A stretch of DNA of 64,000 nt from UBA5336 sp964492485 (GTDB taxonomy: Bacteria; Pseudomonadota; Alphaproteobacteria; Caulobacterales; Hyphomonadaceae). Below, piece by piece: positions 49,316-58,773 of the stretch; position 1 is the first letter of the stretch, and each line of letters begins with the position of its first letter. Location of the stretch: the NCBI GenBank assembly GCA_964492485.1, contig CAZBKM010000012.1, positions 1-64,000 of the forward strand. Direction: 5' to 3'. The translations under genes were made by a program, and so were the position numbers. The notes beneath the pieces are model-generated. The model saw only the letters and a program-made list of their open reading frames with translations, was not told the DNA's origin and searched no databases.

Positions 49316-50311
49316 CTATCGGTTCGGCGTGCCGTCGCCCGTCGCCGCCAAAGCGGGCGCCGTTGCGCTGGCGGCGCGGCGGGCGGCGGCATCCACGCTG
49401 GCGGCATACACATCCGCGCCCGTTTCACCGAGCGTTCCCACGACGGCGTCGCCGACGCGCCATTCGAACGCACCGCCATCGCGCGCCGTCACGGTCCAGC
49501 CGGCGCCGATGCGCGGATGATAGGTTTCCCCGGCCGCCATGTCGCGGCTGCGGAAAATGGTCCCGTCAGCGCCGCGCACCTCGATCCAGGCGCGCCGGGT
49601 TGCGGTGATCGAAAGCGGCAGATCGGTGACGGCCCGGTCGGCCTCGAGCGCGGGCAGCGCCGGCAGGGCCATCATGGCGGTATCGCGGCGATCCGACACG
49701 CGTTCGGCGGCGGGTGGCGTCGCGCTGATTGCCGCCACCGGCTCCGGTGCGCCATTGCCCGACGGCCAGGACAGGGCCACAAGGCCTGACACCATAGCGG
49801 CTCCAGCCACAAGGGCGCCACCGATAAGGGCCGGTGTCAGCGGAATGGCATGACGGGGCGAGGCGCGTGTCTCGACAGCCGATGTCTCGGACTGGGTTTC
49901 CTGCGCCAGTACCTCGCACTCCTCGCGGTAGGCATCCAGTACGGCCTGCCCAGACAGGCCCAGATGGCGCGCATAGGCGATGATCCGCGGCGCCCGGTAG
50001 CCCCGGGCGATCCGGGTCATGTCCATGGCCTCGATCGCCTCCACATAGGCGATCTGAAATTTCAGCTCCCGCGCGACATCCTCGACGCACCGCCCGGACC
50101 GTTCGCGGATTTCGCGCAGACACGGACCGACGCGCAGATGGGGGTCGCGGGTCCGACGACTCTCGAACAGGGCGAGGGGCGAGAGAGACTCGACCGGCGC
50201 ATCGGATGGGTCCGAAGCGGCGCCGACGGCCTCCGGCGTTCCGTGGACATTCGCCTCCGCCCGGAAGGCGATGATCTTGTCGTCGTCGGATTTCGGTTGC
50301 GCCTGCGCCAT
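49316..50311 (-). CDS. RodZ-like helix-turn-helix / DUF4115 protein
   Basis: This 331-aa protein has a cytoplasmic helix-turn-helix (about 65-140: GPCLREIRERSGRCVEDVAREL, containing the Cro-like motif), one TM helix (ALVAGAAMVSGLVAL) and a periplasmic C-terminal DUF4115 domain with RRAWIEVRGADGTIFRSR. This is the RodZ layout, linking MreB to cell shape. The long Ala-rich tail is probably disordered. It sits next to ispG as in many bacteria. Confidence 0.8.
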   Translation of the reverse strand: MAQAQPKSDDDKIIAFRAEANVHGTPEAVGAASDPSDAPVESLSPLALFESRRTRDPHLRVGPCLREIRERSGRCVEDVARELKFQIAYVEAIEAMDMTRIARGYRAPRIIAYARHLGLSGQAVLDAYREECEVLAQETQSETSAVETRASPRHAIPLTPALIGGALVAGAAMVSGLVALSWPSGNGAPEPVAAISATPPAAERVSDRRDTAMMALPALPALEADRAVTDLPLSITATRRAWIEVRGADGTIFRSRDMAAGETYHPRIGAGWTVTARDGGAFEWRVGDAVVGTLGETGADVYAASVDAAARRAASATAPALAATGDGTPNR

Positions 50312-50402
50312 GGCTCCTGGAGCTTTCCCTGTCGGCCGTCGATGGCCCGATACCTGCCCGCCATGCCCGTCTATACGCGTTTAGCCCAACACGGTCATGC
50401 GA

Positions 50403-52664
50403 TCAATTCAGGCCTTCGTCCTGCACACTTTCCTTAAGCAAGGCTAACACTTCCTTACGGAGGTTGCCGTTCCCGTCGCGAATCGCGTTGCAAAGGGCAT
50501 GCCGAAAGTTACCGAGGTTAACGGATCGTATGGCCTGCTTTACCGGGCCGATGCCAGCCGCAGGCATCGAGAGCCGCCGATAGCCCAGTGCAACAAGGCA
50601 TAAGGCCTGTTCGGGATGCCCCGTAGCTTCACCGCAGACCGAGACCGGAAGCCCCAGTTCGGCACAGGTGTCTGCAACCTGCTTCAGGAACCGCAGCGCA
50701 GGACGGCTGAGTATGTCGTAGCGTTCGGAGACGCGCGGCGTCATCCGGTCGGCCGCGAAGAAGAATTGCAGAAGATCATTTGTGCCGACTGAGATGAAGT
50801 CGGCTTCCTCGGAAACTTCCGACAGACTGTAGGCGAACGCCGGCGCCTCAAGCATCGCGCCGACCGACAGCCTGCTCGGTCCCTCATGGCCGCGTGTGGC
50901 GCTCCACTCCACTTCCTCCAGAAGCAGGGCCTTGGCTTCGAAGAATTCCTCCGGCGTCGTCACCATCGGAAACATGACGGAGAGCGGCCGGTCGGCGCTG
51001 GCGCGAACCAGGGCCCGCAACTGCCGGCGGAACAGCCCGCGGCTGTCCAGGGCGAAGCGCAGCGATCGCCAGCCCAGGGCTGGGTTCTCCTCGCGCTCTC
51101 GATTGAGGTTGGGCAGCATCTTGTCGCCGCCAAGGTCGACGGTGCGGAAGATCACCGGGCGCGCCCCGGCCTTGTCGAGCACGCTCCTGTAGAGGTCAAT
51201 CTGCTCGCCGACACGCGGAAGGGTCTCCGAGACCAGGAACTGGAATTCCGTCCGGAACAGGCCCACCCCGTCGGCACCCGATGCGCCCAGATAGTCCATG
51301 TCGATCTCGAGGCCGGCATTCAGCATCAGCGAAACCTCGATCCCGTCGCGGCTGACGGCAGGTTTGTCGCGCAGGGCATCGAACAAGGCCTGGCGCTCGC
51401 TGCGCAGGGCCAACCGCGTGGCGTAGGTGTCCTCGAGTGCCCCGTCCGGTCGCAGATGGGCGGTCCCGTCCTCGGCATCGACAATGACCCGGTCGCCGGT
51501 TTCCACTGACGTGGTAAGGCCCGGCAGACCGCCCAGGGTCGGGATGCCCATGGCGCGCGCCACGATGGCGGCATGGGATGAAATGGACGCTTCTTCGATC
51601 AGGATCCCGGCAAGGCCGGAATTGCGGTATTCGAGAAGGTCGGCCGGCCCCAGGCGGCGCGCCACGAGGACATCGCCGCCATTTACGGCGGTCTGACCGC
51701 TGGCTTCACCGCCGCCCAGAATGCGAAGGAGGCGGTTGTCCAGGTCTTCCAGGTCGAACAGCCGTTCGCGCAGATAGGGATCAGTCACCTTGTCCAGCCT
51801 GGCGCGGTGTTCCCGGCGGGCCCGGTCGACGGACGCCTCGGCGGTCAGCCCGCTGTGAACCCCTTCCTTCAAGCGCTCCGCCCACGCCGGATCGTGGGCC
51901 AGCAGGCGGTAGGTCTCAAGCACGTCGCGCGGCTCTCCGATCAGGGCGCCGCTGTCGATGGCGACCATGGCATCGACCGATACCCGCAGTCGGTTGAGGG
52001 CACCATTCAGTCGATTGAGCTCGGTCTGCGAGTCGCCAGCAAAGAACTTGGCCGCCGGTACCACAGGGTCATGCATGCGCACGGCGCCCATGCCGATGCC
52101 ACCGCACAGGATCCGGCCCGAAAGTGCCGAAGGCCGCCGCTCCGTGGCCGCAAGGGTGTGGCCTTCGTCATCGGTCGCCGTGGCCAGCACCTCCGCAAGC
52201 ACCATGGCGATGGTCTGAAGGGTCTCGATCTCGTCCTCGCCATACAGGCGCTCGGTCCTGTTCTGGACGGTGAGAACGCCTGTGACCCGACCGCCGCGCA
52301 GAATCGGCACGCCGAGAAAGGCGTGATAGGGATCCTCTCCGGTCTCTGGCCGATAAGAGAAGGCCGGATGGCGTGGCGCGTTCTGGATCGACAGGGGCTG
52401 TGCGGTCTTGGCGATCTGGCCAACCAGGCCTTCGTCGATCGCCAGGCGCGTGTTGAAGACGGCTTCGGGGCGCAGGCCTTCGGTGGCGATCAGCTCCATC
52501 TCGTCATTGGGCGTGCGCCAGTAGATGGAGCACACGTCCGCCACCATCGTCCCGGCGATCAGCTTGACCACACGGTCCAGCCGGTCACGGGCCTCGCCGC
52601 CTTCCGCCATCATCTGGCGGAGGCGGTTCATCAGCAGGCGCGGGGCGGAAAAGGTGTCGGGCAT
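50403..52664 (-). CDS. ptsP: Phosphoenolpyruvate-protein phosphotransferase PtsP (EI-Ntr)
   Basis: This 753-aa protein starts with a GAF domain (about 20-160), followed by the EI domains. The phospho-histidine motif is ASISSHAAIVARAMGIPT, and the PEP-binding region contains GLFRTEFQFL. The catalytic Cys is in LPVSVCGEATGHPE. It starts the nitrogen-related phosphorelay from PEP. It is 28 bp downstream of lysC. Confidence 0.95.
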   Translation of the reverse strand: MPDTFSAPRLLMNRLRQMMAEGGEARDRLDRVVKLIAGTMVADVCSIYWRTPNDEMELIATEGLRPEAVFNTRLAIDEGLVGQIAKTAQPLSIQNAPRHPAFSYRPETGEDPYHAFLGVPILRGGRVTGVLTVQNRTERLYGEDEIETLQTIAMVLAEVLATATDDEGHTLAATERRPSALSGRILCGGIGMGAVRMHDPVVPAAKFFAGDSQTELNRLNGALNRLRVSVDAMVAIDSGALIGEPRDVLETYRLLAHDPAWAERLKEGVHSGLTAEASVDRARREHRARLDKVTDPYLRERLFDLEDLDNRLLRILGGGEASGQTAVNGGDVLVARRLGPADLLEYRNSGLAGILIEEASISSHAAIVARAMGIPTLGGLPGLTTSVETGDRVIVDAEDGTAHLRPDGALEDTYATRLALRSERQALFDALRDKPAVSRDGIEVSLMLNAGLEIDMDYLGASGADGVGLFRTEFQFLVSETLPRVGEQIDLYRSVLDKAGARPVIFRTVDLGGDKMLPNLNREREENPALGWRSLRFALDSRGLFRRQLRALVRASADRPLSVMFPMVTTPEEFFEAKALLLEEVEWSATRGHEGPSRLSVGAMLEAPAFAYSLSEVSEEADFISVGTNDLLQFFFAADRMTPRVSERYDILSRPALRFLKQVADTCAELGLPVSVCGEATGHPEQALCLVALGYRRLSMPAAGIGPVKQAIRSVNLGNFRHALCNAIRDGNGNLRKEVLALLKESVQDEGLN

Positions 52665-52692
52665 TGTGGGCCGTGCCCTCCCGGAAATTTCC

Positions 52693-53943
52693 TCAGTTCA
52701 CCGCGTCCAGGCCGAAGGCGGTGTGCAGCGCACGCACCGCCAATTCAGTATAGGCGGCCTGGATCAGCACCGAGATCTTGATCTCCGATGTGGAGATCAC
52801 ATCGATATTGATACCCTTTTCGAAGAGCGCGCGAAACATGGTCTCCGCAACGCCGGTATGGCTCTTCATGCCGACGCCGATAATCGAGACCTTGGCGACG
52901 TCCGTATTGGTTTCCATCCGCTCGAACCCGATTTCCGCCTGGGCGCCCGACAGCGCCTCGCGCGCGATCGCCGCGTCACGGTGGGTGCAGGTGAACACCA
53001 TGTTGGCCTTGCCCTCGCCGCGCGCATTCGCCTGGACGATCATGTCCACGTTCACGCCGGCCGCGGCCAGCAAGGAGAAGATCCGCGCCGACACGCCGGG
53101 GCGGTCTTCCACGCCGAACAGCGTGACCTTCGCTTCGTCGCGCGAATAGGCGACGCCACTGACGACCTGTTTCTCCACGATCGTGTCCTCCGAACAGACG
53201 AGGGTGCCGGGATTGTCCTCTCCGGGCTTTGTAAAGCTGGACAGGACACGAACCGGCACGGAATGGTTCATGGCAAGCTCGACCGAGCGCGTCTGGAGCA
53301 CCTTGGCCCCCAATGACGCCATTTCGAGCATTTCTTCATATGAGATCCGATCAAGCCGCCTGGCGCGCGAGACGATCCGCGGGTCGGTCGTGTAGACGCC
53401 GTCCACATCGGTGTAGATGTCGCAGGTCTGCGCCTGGAGTGCGGCGGCCACGGCCACGGCGCTCGTATCTGATCCGCCGCGGCCCAGCGTCGTGATGCGG
53501 CCATTGGGTCCAACGCCCTGGAAGCCGGCGATGACCGCGATTTCGCCCCGGTCCACCGCTGCCGGCAGGGTATCGGCCTCGACACCCTCGATCCGGGCGC
53601 TTGAATGGGCGCCATTCGTGGTCAGCCGCATCTGCCAGCCGAGCCAGCTTCGTGCCGGCAGGCCCCTCCGGCGCAGGGCAAGGGCCAGCAGGCCGCTGGT
53701 CACCTGTTCACCCGACGCCACCACGACATCATATTCGTCGTCGAACGCGTCGAGCGGGATTTCCTCCCCGGCGACGGTCCGGCACAGATCGACGAGACGG
53801 TTGGTTTCGCCGGCCATGGCCGAGACGATGACGGCCAGTTTCTCGCCGCGCCGCGCGCGTGCGGCGACCAGGTCGGCCACGTGGGCGATCCGGTCGGGGT
53901 CGGCCACGGACGTGCCGCCGAATTTGAGTACGGTTCGTGCCAT
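52693..53943 (-). CDS. lysC: Aspartate kinase
   Basis: This 416-aa protein has KFGGTSVADPDRIAHVA at the N-terminus (ATP and aspartate binding), GRGGSDTSAVAVAAAL, and two C-terminal ACT domains for lysine/threonine feedback. The ATG at 53943 starts exactly at MARTVLKFGG; a longer frame to 54009 is not conserved. It makes aspartyl phosphate for Lys, Thr and Met. It is divergent from ubiG. Confidence 0.96.
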   Translation of the reverse strand: MARTVLKFGGTSVADPDRIAHVADLVAARARRGEKLAVIVSAMAGETNRLVDLCRTVAGEEIPLDAFDDEYDVVVASGEQVTSGLLALALRRRGLPARSWLGWQMRLTTNGAHSSARIEGVEADTLPAAVDRGEIAVIAGFQGVGPNGRITTLGRGGSDTSAVAVAAALQAQTCDIYTDVDGVYTTDPRIVSRARRLDRISYEEMLEMASLGAKVLQTRSVELAMNHSVPVRVLSSFTKPGEDNPGTLVCSEDTIVEKQVVSGVAYSRDEAKVTLFGVEDRPGVSARIFSLLAAAGVNVDMIVQANARGEGKANMVFTCTHRDAAIAREALSGAQAEIGFERMETNTDVAKVSIIGVGMKSHTGVAETMFRALFEKGINIDVISTSEIKISVLIQAAYTELAVRALHTAFGLDAVN

Positions 53944-54035
53944 TGCCTCGCCTTGCAGGCCTCCCATCTGAAGCGGAGCGGGAACGGGCCTTCTTAGAGG
54001 GCCGCGCACCGGCGATCAAACAGGAACGCTAAACG

Positions 54036-54821
54036 ATGGCAATTTCAGACGGCGCCAACCTTGATCAGGTTCAAATCCCGAGCATCGACCCGGACGAGGT
54101 GGAAAAGTTTTCCGCCATGGCCGCGGACTGGTGGAACCCTCACGGCAACTTCCGGCCGCTGCACAAATTCAATCCGGTCCGTCTGGGGTTCCTGCGCGAC
54201 CGCGTGGCCCGTCACTTCGGGCTGGACACTGCGCGACGCCGGCCGCTCGAGGGGCTAAGCCTGATCGATGTGGGGTGCGGTGGCGGCCTGGTGGCGGAGC
54301 CCATGGCCCGGCTTGGCGCTCAGGTGACCGCTGTCGACGCCTCGGAGGCAAATATAAAGACGGCGCTGATCCATGCCCGGGAAAATGGGCTGGATATCAA
54401 CTACTGCGTGGGCACGGTAGAAGGGATGATCGCTGCCGGGCATGGACCTTATGATATCGTGCTGGCACTGGAAGTGGTGGAACATGTGGCCGACCCCCGG
54501 CAATTCCTGATCGATGCGGCGCGCCTTGTCCGCCCGGGTGGCTTGATGGTTGTCGCCACCATCAACCGCACGGCCAAAGCCTTCGCGCTGGCGATCGTTG
54601 GTGCAGAATATGTGCTGCGCTGGCTGCCGCGTGGAACCCATGACTTCGCGAAACTCGTCCGTCCGGGCGAGGTCGCTTCGGCACTCGAGGCGGCGGGGCT
54701 TCGCACCGAGCCGCCACAGGGCGTGTCCTATGCCCCGCTCACGGATTCCTGGCGCCTGAGCCAGGATACCAAGGTCAACTACATGCTTGTGGGTATGCGC
54801 CCGGCGGAGGCCCCGGCTTGA
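54036..54821 (+). CDS. ubiG: Ubiquinone biosynthesis O-methyltransferase
   Basis: This 261-aa methyltransferase has WWNPHGNFRPLHKFNPVRL near the N-terminus, the SAM motif LIDVGCGGGLVAEPMARLG and the substrate region ATINRTAKAFALAIVGAEY. It carries out both O-methylations in ubiquinone synthesis. Its TGA overlaps the TTG start of the next gene (TTGA). Confidence 0.95.
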   Translation: MAISDGANLDQVQIPSIDPDEVEKFSAMAADWWNPHGNFRPLHKFNPVRLGFLRDRVARHFGLDTARRRPLEGLSLIDVGCGGGLVAEPMARLGAQVTAVDASEANIKTALIHARENGLDINYCVGTVEGMIAAGHGPYDIVLALEVVEHVADPRQFLIDAARLVRPGGLMVVATINRTAKAFALAIVGAEYVLRWLPRGTHDFAKLVRPGEVASALEAAGLRTEPPQGVSYAPLTDSWRLSQDTKVNYMLVGMRPAEAPA

Positions 54822-55450
54822 CCGACTCTCATGCTGCGCCTGAGGCACTCGCCACGCCGCTGGATGTGCTCGATTTCTGGATCGGGCCGGCCCGCGACGA
54901 TGCGAGCGATCTGTCCGCCCGCCATCGCATGTGGTTCGGGAAATCCGCGGACATGGACCAACAGATCGCCGCGCGGTTCCTCGAGACGCTGGGCGCTCTG
55001 GCCGGTGGCCTGGATGAGGTTTGGGCGGCGCGCGGACCACGCGCGCGCCTGGCGGCGATCATCGTGCTTGACCAGTTCAGCCGCAATGTCTTCCGCGACA
55101 CACCCTATGCGTTCGAACATGATGCGCGCGCGCGTGCGCTGACCCGGGACGGGCTGGCCGACGAGGCCGACCGGGTTCTCAGCGAGGTGGAGCGGGCCTT
55201 CTTCTACATGCCCCTGGAGCACTCGGAGTCGGCTGCCGATCAGGCGCTTTCGGTGGCGCTTTATCAGCGGCTTGCGGAGCAGGCCCGACCTGCGTTCCGC
55301 GATTTCGCCGAAAGCACGCTGTCCTATGCACGTCGTCACAAGGCCGTCATCGACACGTTCGGCCGTTTCCCGCACCGAAATCCGATACTCGGGCGCGCAT
55401 CCACACGGGAAGAAGCCGCCTATCTGGCCCAGCCGGGCGCCGGGTTCTGA
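54818..55450 (+). CDS. DUF924 family protein
   Basis: This 210-aa protein starts at TTG 54818 overlapping the ubiG stop. The motifs VLDFWIGPA, MWFGKS, IIVLDQFSRNVFRDTPYAF, FFYMPLEHSES and RFPHRNPILGR define DUF924. These make a helical fold of unknown function. It is translationally coupled to ubiG. A strong hairpin follows. Confidence 0.85.
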   Translation: MTDSHAAPEALATPLDVLDFWIGPARDDASDLSARHRMWFGKSADMDQQIAARFLETLGALAGGLDEVWAARGPRARLAAIIVLDQFSRNVFRDTPYAFEHDARARALTRDGLADEADRVLSEVERAFFYMPLEHSESAADQALSVALYQRLAEQARPAFRDFAESTLSYARRHKAVIDTFGRFPHRNPILGRASTREEAAYLAQPGAGF

Positions 55451-55459
55451 GAGTCACCG

Positions 55460-55502
55460 GATCGGCGGGCCTGAAGGGGAAGCCTGGCCGGCCCGTCCGA
55501 TC
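55460..55502. terminator. Hairpin between convergent genes (candidate bidirectional terminator)
   Basis: GATCGGCGGGCC (55460-55471) pairs with GGCCCGTCCGATC (55490-55502), 12 bp with one bulged T. It lies between the DUF924 and rcdA stops. There is no T-run on either side, so terminator function is a guess. Confidence 0.5.
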
Positions 55503-55520
55503 GTCGCACCGGTGTCCCCG

Positions 55521-56066
55521 TCAGCGCGCCTTGTGCCAGACTGACATCGGATCGAACGTTCCCGCCTCGGCGGCGGCCTGAAGCTTTGCAAGCTGTTGAG
55601 AAACGGGGCTTTCGGCCGGTTCCGACGCGTCGACATACAGGGCATGGTCCAGCCGGCAGATCCGTTCAAACAGAGCTTCGGACCGTTCAACGAGATCAAG
55701 GAACCGGTGCGGCAGACCGTTCCGGCGCTGGGCAGACGCATCGAGGGCCGGATCCTCTCGGCGCATGCGGTATTTCGGCGCGAACGCATCCTGGCGGCGC
55801 ATCTCGCCGTCCCGAACGGCTTTCTGCATGACCAGCCAGCTAGCCGCCTGCATCAGGCGGGTCGTCAGTTCCATGCTCCAGGCCGCGTAGGTCAGGCTGG
55901 CCTCCCGTGGCAGGGCCTTGGAGTCCGCGCGTCCTTCCCCGTCGAGATAACCGGCCGTCTCCTCCACCAACGCCATGCCTTCGACGAACAAGCGGTCGAA
56001 GAGTTTGCCGTCAGCGGGTGTCATCTCGTCATGGGCCTGGGCGTGCGCGGGCAAACGCTCTGACAT
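55521..56066 (-). CDS. rcdA: RcdA-type DUF1465 protein (CtrA-degradation adaptor family)
   Basis: This 181-aa helical protein has SLTYAAWSMELTTRLMQAASWLVMQKAV, the long helix typical of DUF1465, and HRFLDLVERSEALFERICRLD. In Caulobacter RcdA helps ClpXP degrade CtrA. The C-terminus FDPMSVWHKAR is acidic/aromatic. Its presence suggests a CtrA cell-cycle circuit here, though ctrA is not in the window. Confidence 0.8.
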   Translation of the reverse strand: MSERLPAHAQAHDEMTPADGKLFDRLFVEGMALVEETAGYLDGEGRADSKALPREASLTYAAWSMELTTRLMQAASWLVMQKAVRDGEMRRQDAFAPKYRMRREDPALDASAQRRNGLPHRFLDLVERSEALFERICRLDHALYVDASEPAESPVSQQLAKLQAAAEAGTFDPMSVWHKAR

Positions 56067-56297
56067 GGGGCATCCCTTCTGAAGTCGCCACGGGCGAGTC
56101 CTGCAAGACCTAGGCCCGGACGCCTTTCCGACACTTTAACCTGCGCCGCTCCGAATGCCTTGTCCGGAGGCATCAGAGAGAAGCGCGGCCCGCAAACGAC
56201 GGGCCACCGGCTCGCCCGACCCTTGCGGTCACCCCCGGCTCGCGGATCGTCCAGTCAACCGGAGTTCAGTGAAACGCTGCGCATATCCTGTTTCGGA

Positions 56298-56341
56298 GCA
56301 TTTTCTTAACGCGAACCGGTACCCACTTCGCTTGAAAATGC
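56298..56341 (+). repeat. Dispersed repeat R2, short copy
   Basis: The core CGAACCGGTACCCAC (56312-56326) lies inside an 8-bp inverted repeat GCATTTTC (56298-56305) and GAAAATGC (56334-56341). It ends one base before the DUF1192 stop codon. Confidence 0.85.
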
Positions 56342-56342
56342 C

Positions 56343-56516
56343 TTACGGCTTCCCGAAAAGCGCATCGGCCGCTGATTTGTGTGCGATTTTGCGGGCGCGC
56401 TCCTCTCGACACGCCTGAATCTCGGCTTCCAGCTCCGCGATGCGGCGATCAAGATCGTCAACGGACAGGTCGTCGAGCTTGGGCAGGGCGGGCTTGCTTG
56501 TGTCCTCATCGTCCAT
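56343..56516 (-). CDS. DUF1192 family small protein
   Basis: This 57-aa protein starts at ATG 56516 with GGAGG 7 nt upstream. The stretch LDDLSVDDLDRRIAELEAEI is the DUF1192 signature, a short coiled coil. Function unknown. It is divergent from the quinone oxidoreductase, the usual neighbour in alphaproteobacteria. The R2 hairpin abuts its stop. Confidence 0.85.
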   Translation of the reverse strand: MDDEDTSKPALPKLDDLSVDDLDRRIAELEAEIQACREERARKIAHKSAADALFGKP

Positions 56517-56637
56517 TTTCGGGCCTCCACTTTTCAAGGCTCGCAGCAGAGGCCATCTTGGCACGCGATCCAATGCCTCTCCAGTCCCCATTCGGGGTCT
56601 GCGAACCGAGCGCGCCGATCCGCTCAGGGAGCCCAAC

Positions 56638-57618
56638 ATGCCCGCAACCATGAAGGCCATAGCGACGACTCCGGACACGCCCCTGCGCCTTGTCGCGTCT
56701 CCGCGTCTGGTGGCGGGTGCGGGCGAGGTCGTGATCGACATACATGCCGCCGGGCTCAATCGTGCGGACCTTCTTCAGCGCCAGGGACTCTATCCGCCGC
56801 CACCCGGCGCCCCTGAGACCATGGGCCTGGAATGCGCTGGCACGGTGGCCGAGGTCGGCGCCGGCGTCTCGCGGTGGTCGGTGGGCGATCGGGTGTGTGC
56901 GCTGCTGGCGGGCGGTGGGTATGCCGAAGCGGTCGCGGTGGACGAGGGGGCGCTCCTGCCGGTACCCGAAGGGATGGATTTCCTCGACGCCGCCTGCCTT
57001 CCCGAGGCGGTGATGACGGTTTGGGCCAATGTGTTCGACCGCTGCGGCCTGAAAGCCGGCGAGGCGTTCCTGTGCCAGGGGGGGACGAGCGGCATCGGGG
57101 TGATGGCGCTGCAGATGGCCCGCTTGATGGGCGCCGATCCAATCTTCGCGACGGCCAGCCGCCCAGACAAGGTGGAGGCCATGCGGGCACTGGGTGCAAC
57201 CCATCCCATCAACTATGCCCAGGAGGACTTTTCGTCGGTCATCAAGGCGGCCGGCGGGGTCGACGTCGTCCTCGACATGGTCGGTGGCGATTATGTTCAG
57301 AAGCATATCGACCTGATCCGCCTGGACGGCCGCATCTGCAACATCGCCTTCCTGGCCGGTTCGAAGGTGGAGGTCGACCTGATCCGGCTCATGCTGAAAC
57401 GCGGCATTCTGACGGGGACGACACTGCGCGCCCGCCCGGCGGCCGAGAAACGCCGGCTCCGCGACGCCGTGGAGGCGCAGGTCTGGCCAGCAGTGATCCG
57501 GGGCGACATTCGCCCGGTGCGCGACAGCACGTTTCCCCTTGCCGATGCAGAATCCGCCCATGCCCGACTGAAGGACGGCGGTCATATCGGGAAGATCGTC
57601 CTGGACGTGCGCGGATGA
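56638..57618 (+). CDS. NAD(P)H quinone oxidoreductase (PIG3-like, zinc-free MDR)
   Basis: This 326-aa protein has GLNRADLLQRQGLYPPPPG and GLECAGTVAEVG in the catalytic domain, and the nucleotide fold QGGTSGIGVMALQMARLMGA. The absence of the zinc-binding Cys/His cluster fits the quinone oxidoreductase group of the medium-chain family. GGGAG precedes ATG 56638. The stop overlaps the tsaD start by 4 bp. Confidence 0.88.
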   Translation: MPATMKAIATTPDTPLRLVASPRLVAGAGEVVIDIHAAGLNRADLLQRQGLYPPPPGAPETMGLECAGTVAEVGAGVSRWSVGDRVCALLAGGGYAEAVAVDEGALLPVPEGMDFLDAACLPEAVMTVWANVFDRCGLKAGEAFLCQGGTSGIGVMALQMARLMGADPIFATASRPDKVEAMRALGATHPINYAQEDFSSVIKAAGGVDVVLDMVGGDYVQKHIDLIRLDGRICNIAFLAGSKVEVDLIRLMLKRGILTGTTLRARPAAEKRRLRDAVEAQVWPAVIRGDIRPVRDSTFPLADAESAHARLKDGGHIGKIVLDVRG

Positions 57619-58712
57619 CCGGGCAAGGGACGCTGACGGTCCTGGGACTGGAGACCAGTTGCGACGAGACAGCGGCCGCGGTTCTCCACCTGGCGGCAGG
57701 TCGCGTGACGCTGGCGTCCGATGTGGTCCGCAGCCAGCTCGATGCCCATGCACCCTATGGCGGCGTGGTGCCGGAGATCGCCGCCCGTGCCCATGCCGAC
57801 CTCGCCGACCGTGTGGCCGCTGAAGCGCTGGGCCGGGCGGGCTTGCGGGCAACGGACCTTACCGGCGTCGCGGCGACGGCTGGTCCGGGTCTCATCGGGG
57901 GTGTGCTGGTCGGCCTGATGACGGGCAAGGCGATCGCGCAGGCCGCCGGGTGCGCCTTCGTGCCGATCAATCATCTCGAAGGCCATGCCCTGTCGCCGCG
58001 CCTTTCGGCCGAGTGTCCATTCCCGTACCTGTTGCTTCTGGTCTCCGGCGGCCATTGCCAGTTTCTGGACGTGCGCGGTCTGGGTGACTATCGCCGTCTC
58101 GGATCGACCATCGACGATGCGGCAGGCGAGGCCTTCGACAAGACTGCGAAGGTGCTTGGGCTTGGCTATCCTGGCGGACCGGCAGTTGAGCGTCTGGCCC
58201 GGCAGGGCCGTGGCGATGCGGTCGCCCTGCCCCGGCCGCTTCTCAACCGGCCCGGGTTGGAGATGAGCTTTGCAGGGCTGAAGACGGCGATTGCCCGTGC
58301 GGCGGGCGAGGCGCCGCTCACGCCGGCGCGCAAGGCTGACCTGGCCGCCAGCTTTCAGCAGGCCGTGGCGGATATTCTGGCGGAAAAGTCCCGCCGGGCG
58401 CTGAGCCTCTTCGATGCGGGCGGCAGCGCGCGCCGGTTCGTGGTCGCTGGAGGCGTGGCAGCCAATGAAGCCCTGCGCGCCGCGCTGGAAACCGTCGCCG
58501 CAGAGGCCGGGGCCTCGCTCATTGCGCCGCCGTTACGCCACTGTACCGATAATGCGGCCATGATCGCGCTGGCGGGCGCAGAGCGGCTGGCGGCGGGCCT
58601 TGTGCCCGAGGCACCACTGGCAGTGCGCGCCCGTCCGCGCTGGCCTCTGGACGCTTTGGCGGCCGCACGCGCACCGGTGCATGGCGCAGGCCAGCGGGGA
58701 GCGAAAGCCTGA
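57615..58712 (+). CDS. tsaD: tRNA N6-adenosine threonylcarbamoyltransferase
   Basis: This 365-aa protein has LGLETSCDETAAAV, metal-binding histidines in PEIAARAHADL/INHLEGHAL, and the phosphate loop GLGYPGGPAVERLA. The C-terminal part has RHCTDNAAMIALAG. It makes t6A37 on tRNAs that read ANN codons. The ATG overlaps the previous stop (ATGA). In many relatives gpsA follows directly; here 1.1 kb with a TetR and a peptide gene intervene. Confidence 0.96.
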   Translation: MTGQGTLTVLGLETSCDETAAAVLHLAAGRVTLASDVVRSQLDAHAPYGGVVPEIAARAHADLADRVAAEALGRAGLRATDLTGVAATAGPGLIGGVLVGLMTGKAIAQAAGCAFVPINHLEGHALSPRLSAECPFPYLLLLVSGGHCQFLDVRGLGDYRRLGSTIDDAAGEAFDKTAKVLGLGYPGGPAVERLARQGRGDAVALPRPLLNRPGLEMSFAGLKTAIARAAGEAPLTPARKADLAASFQQAVADILAEKSRRALSLFDAGGSARRFVVAGGVAANEALRAALETVAAEAGASLIAPPLRHCTDNAAMIALAGAERLAAGLVPEAPLAVRARPRWPLDALAAARAPVHGAGQRGAKA

Positions 58713-58740
58713 GCCTGAGGGTGGGCCCCTGAACACGGCC

Positions 58741-58773
58741 AAAAAAAAGCCCCCGAACGCGCGGTTCGGGGGC
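58741..58773 (-). terminator. Minus-strand Rho-independent terminator
   Basis: A perfect 10-bp stem, GCCCCCGAAC (58749-58758) with GTTCGGGGGC (58764-58773), has a 5-nt loop. On the minus strand it is followed by eight Ts (58748-58741). It would end the transcript of the 38-aa peptide gene; on the plus strand it lacks a T-run but could still slow tsaD read-through. Confidence 0.85.
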
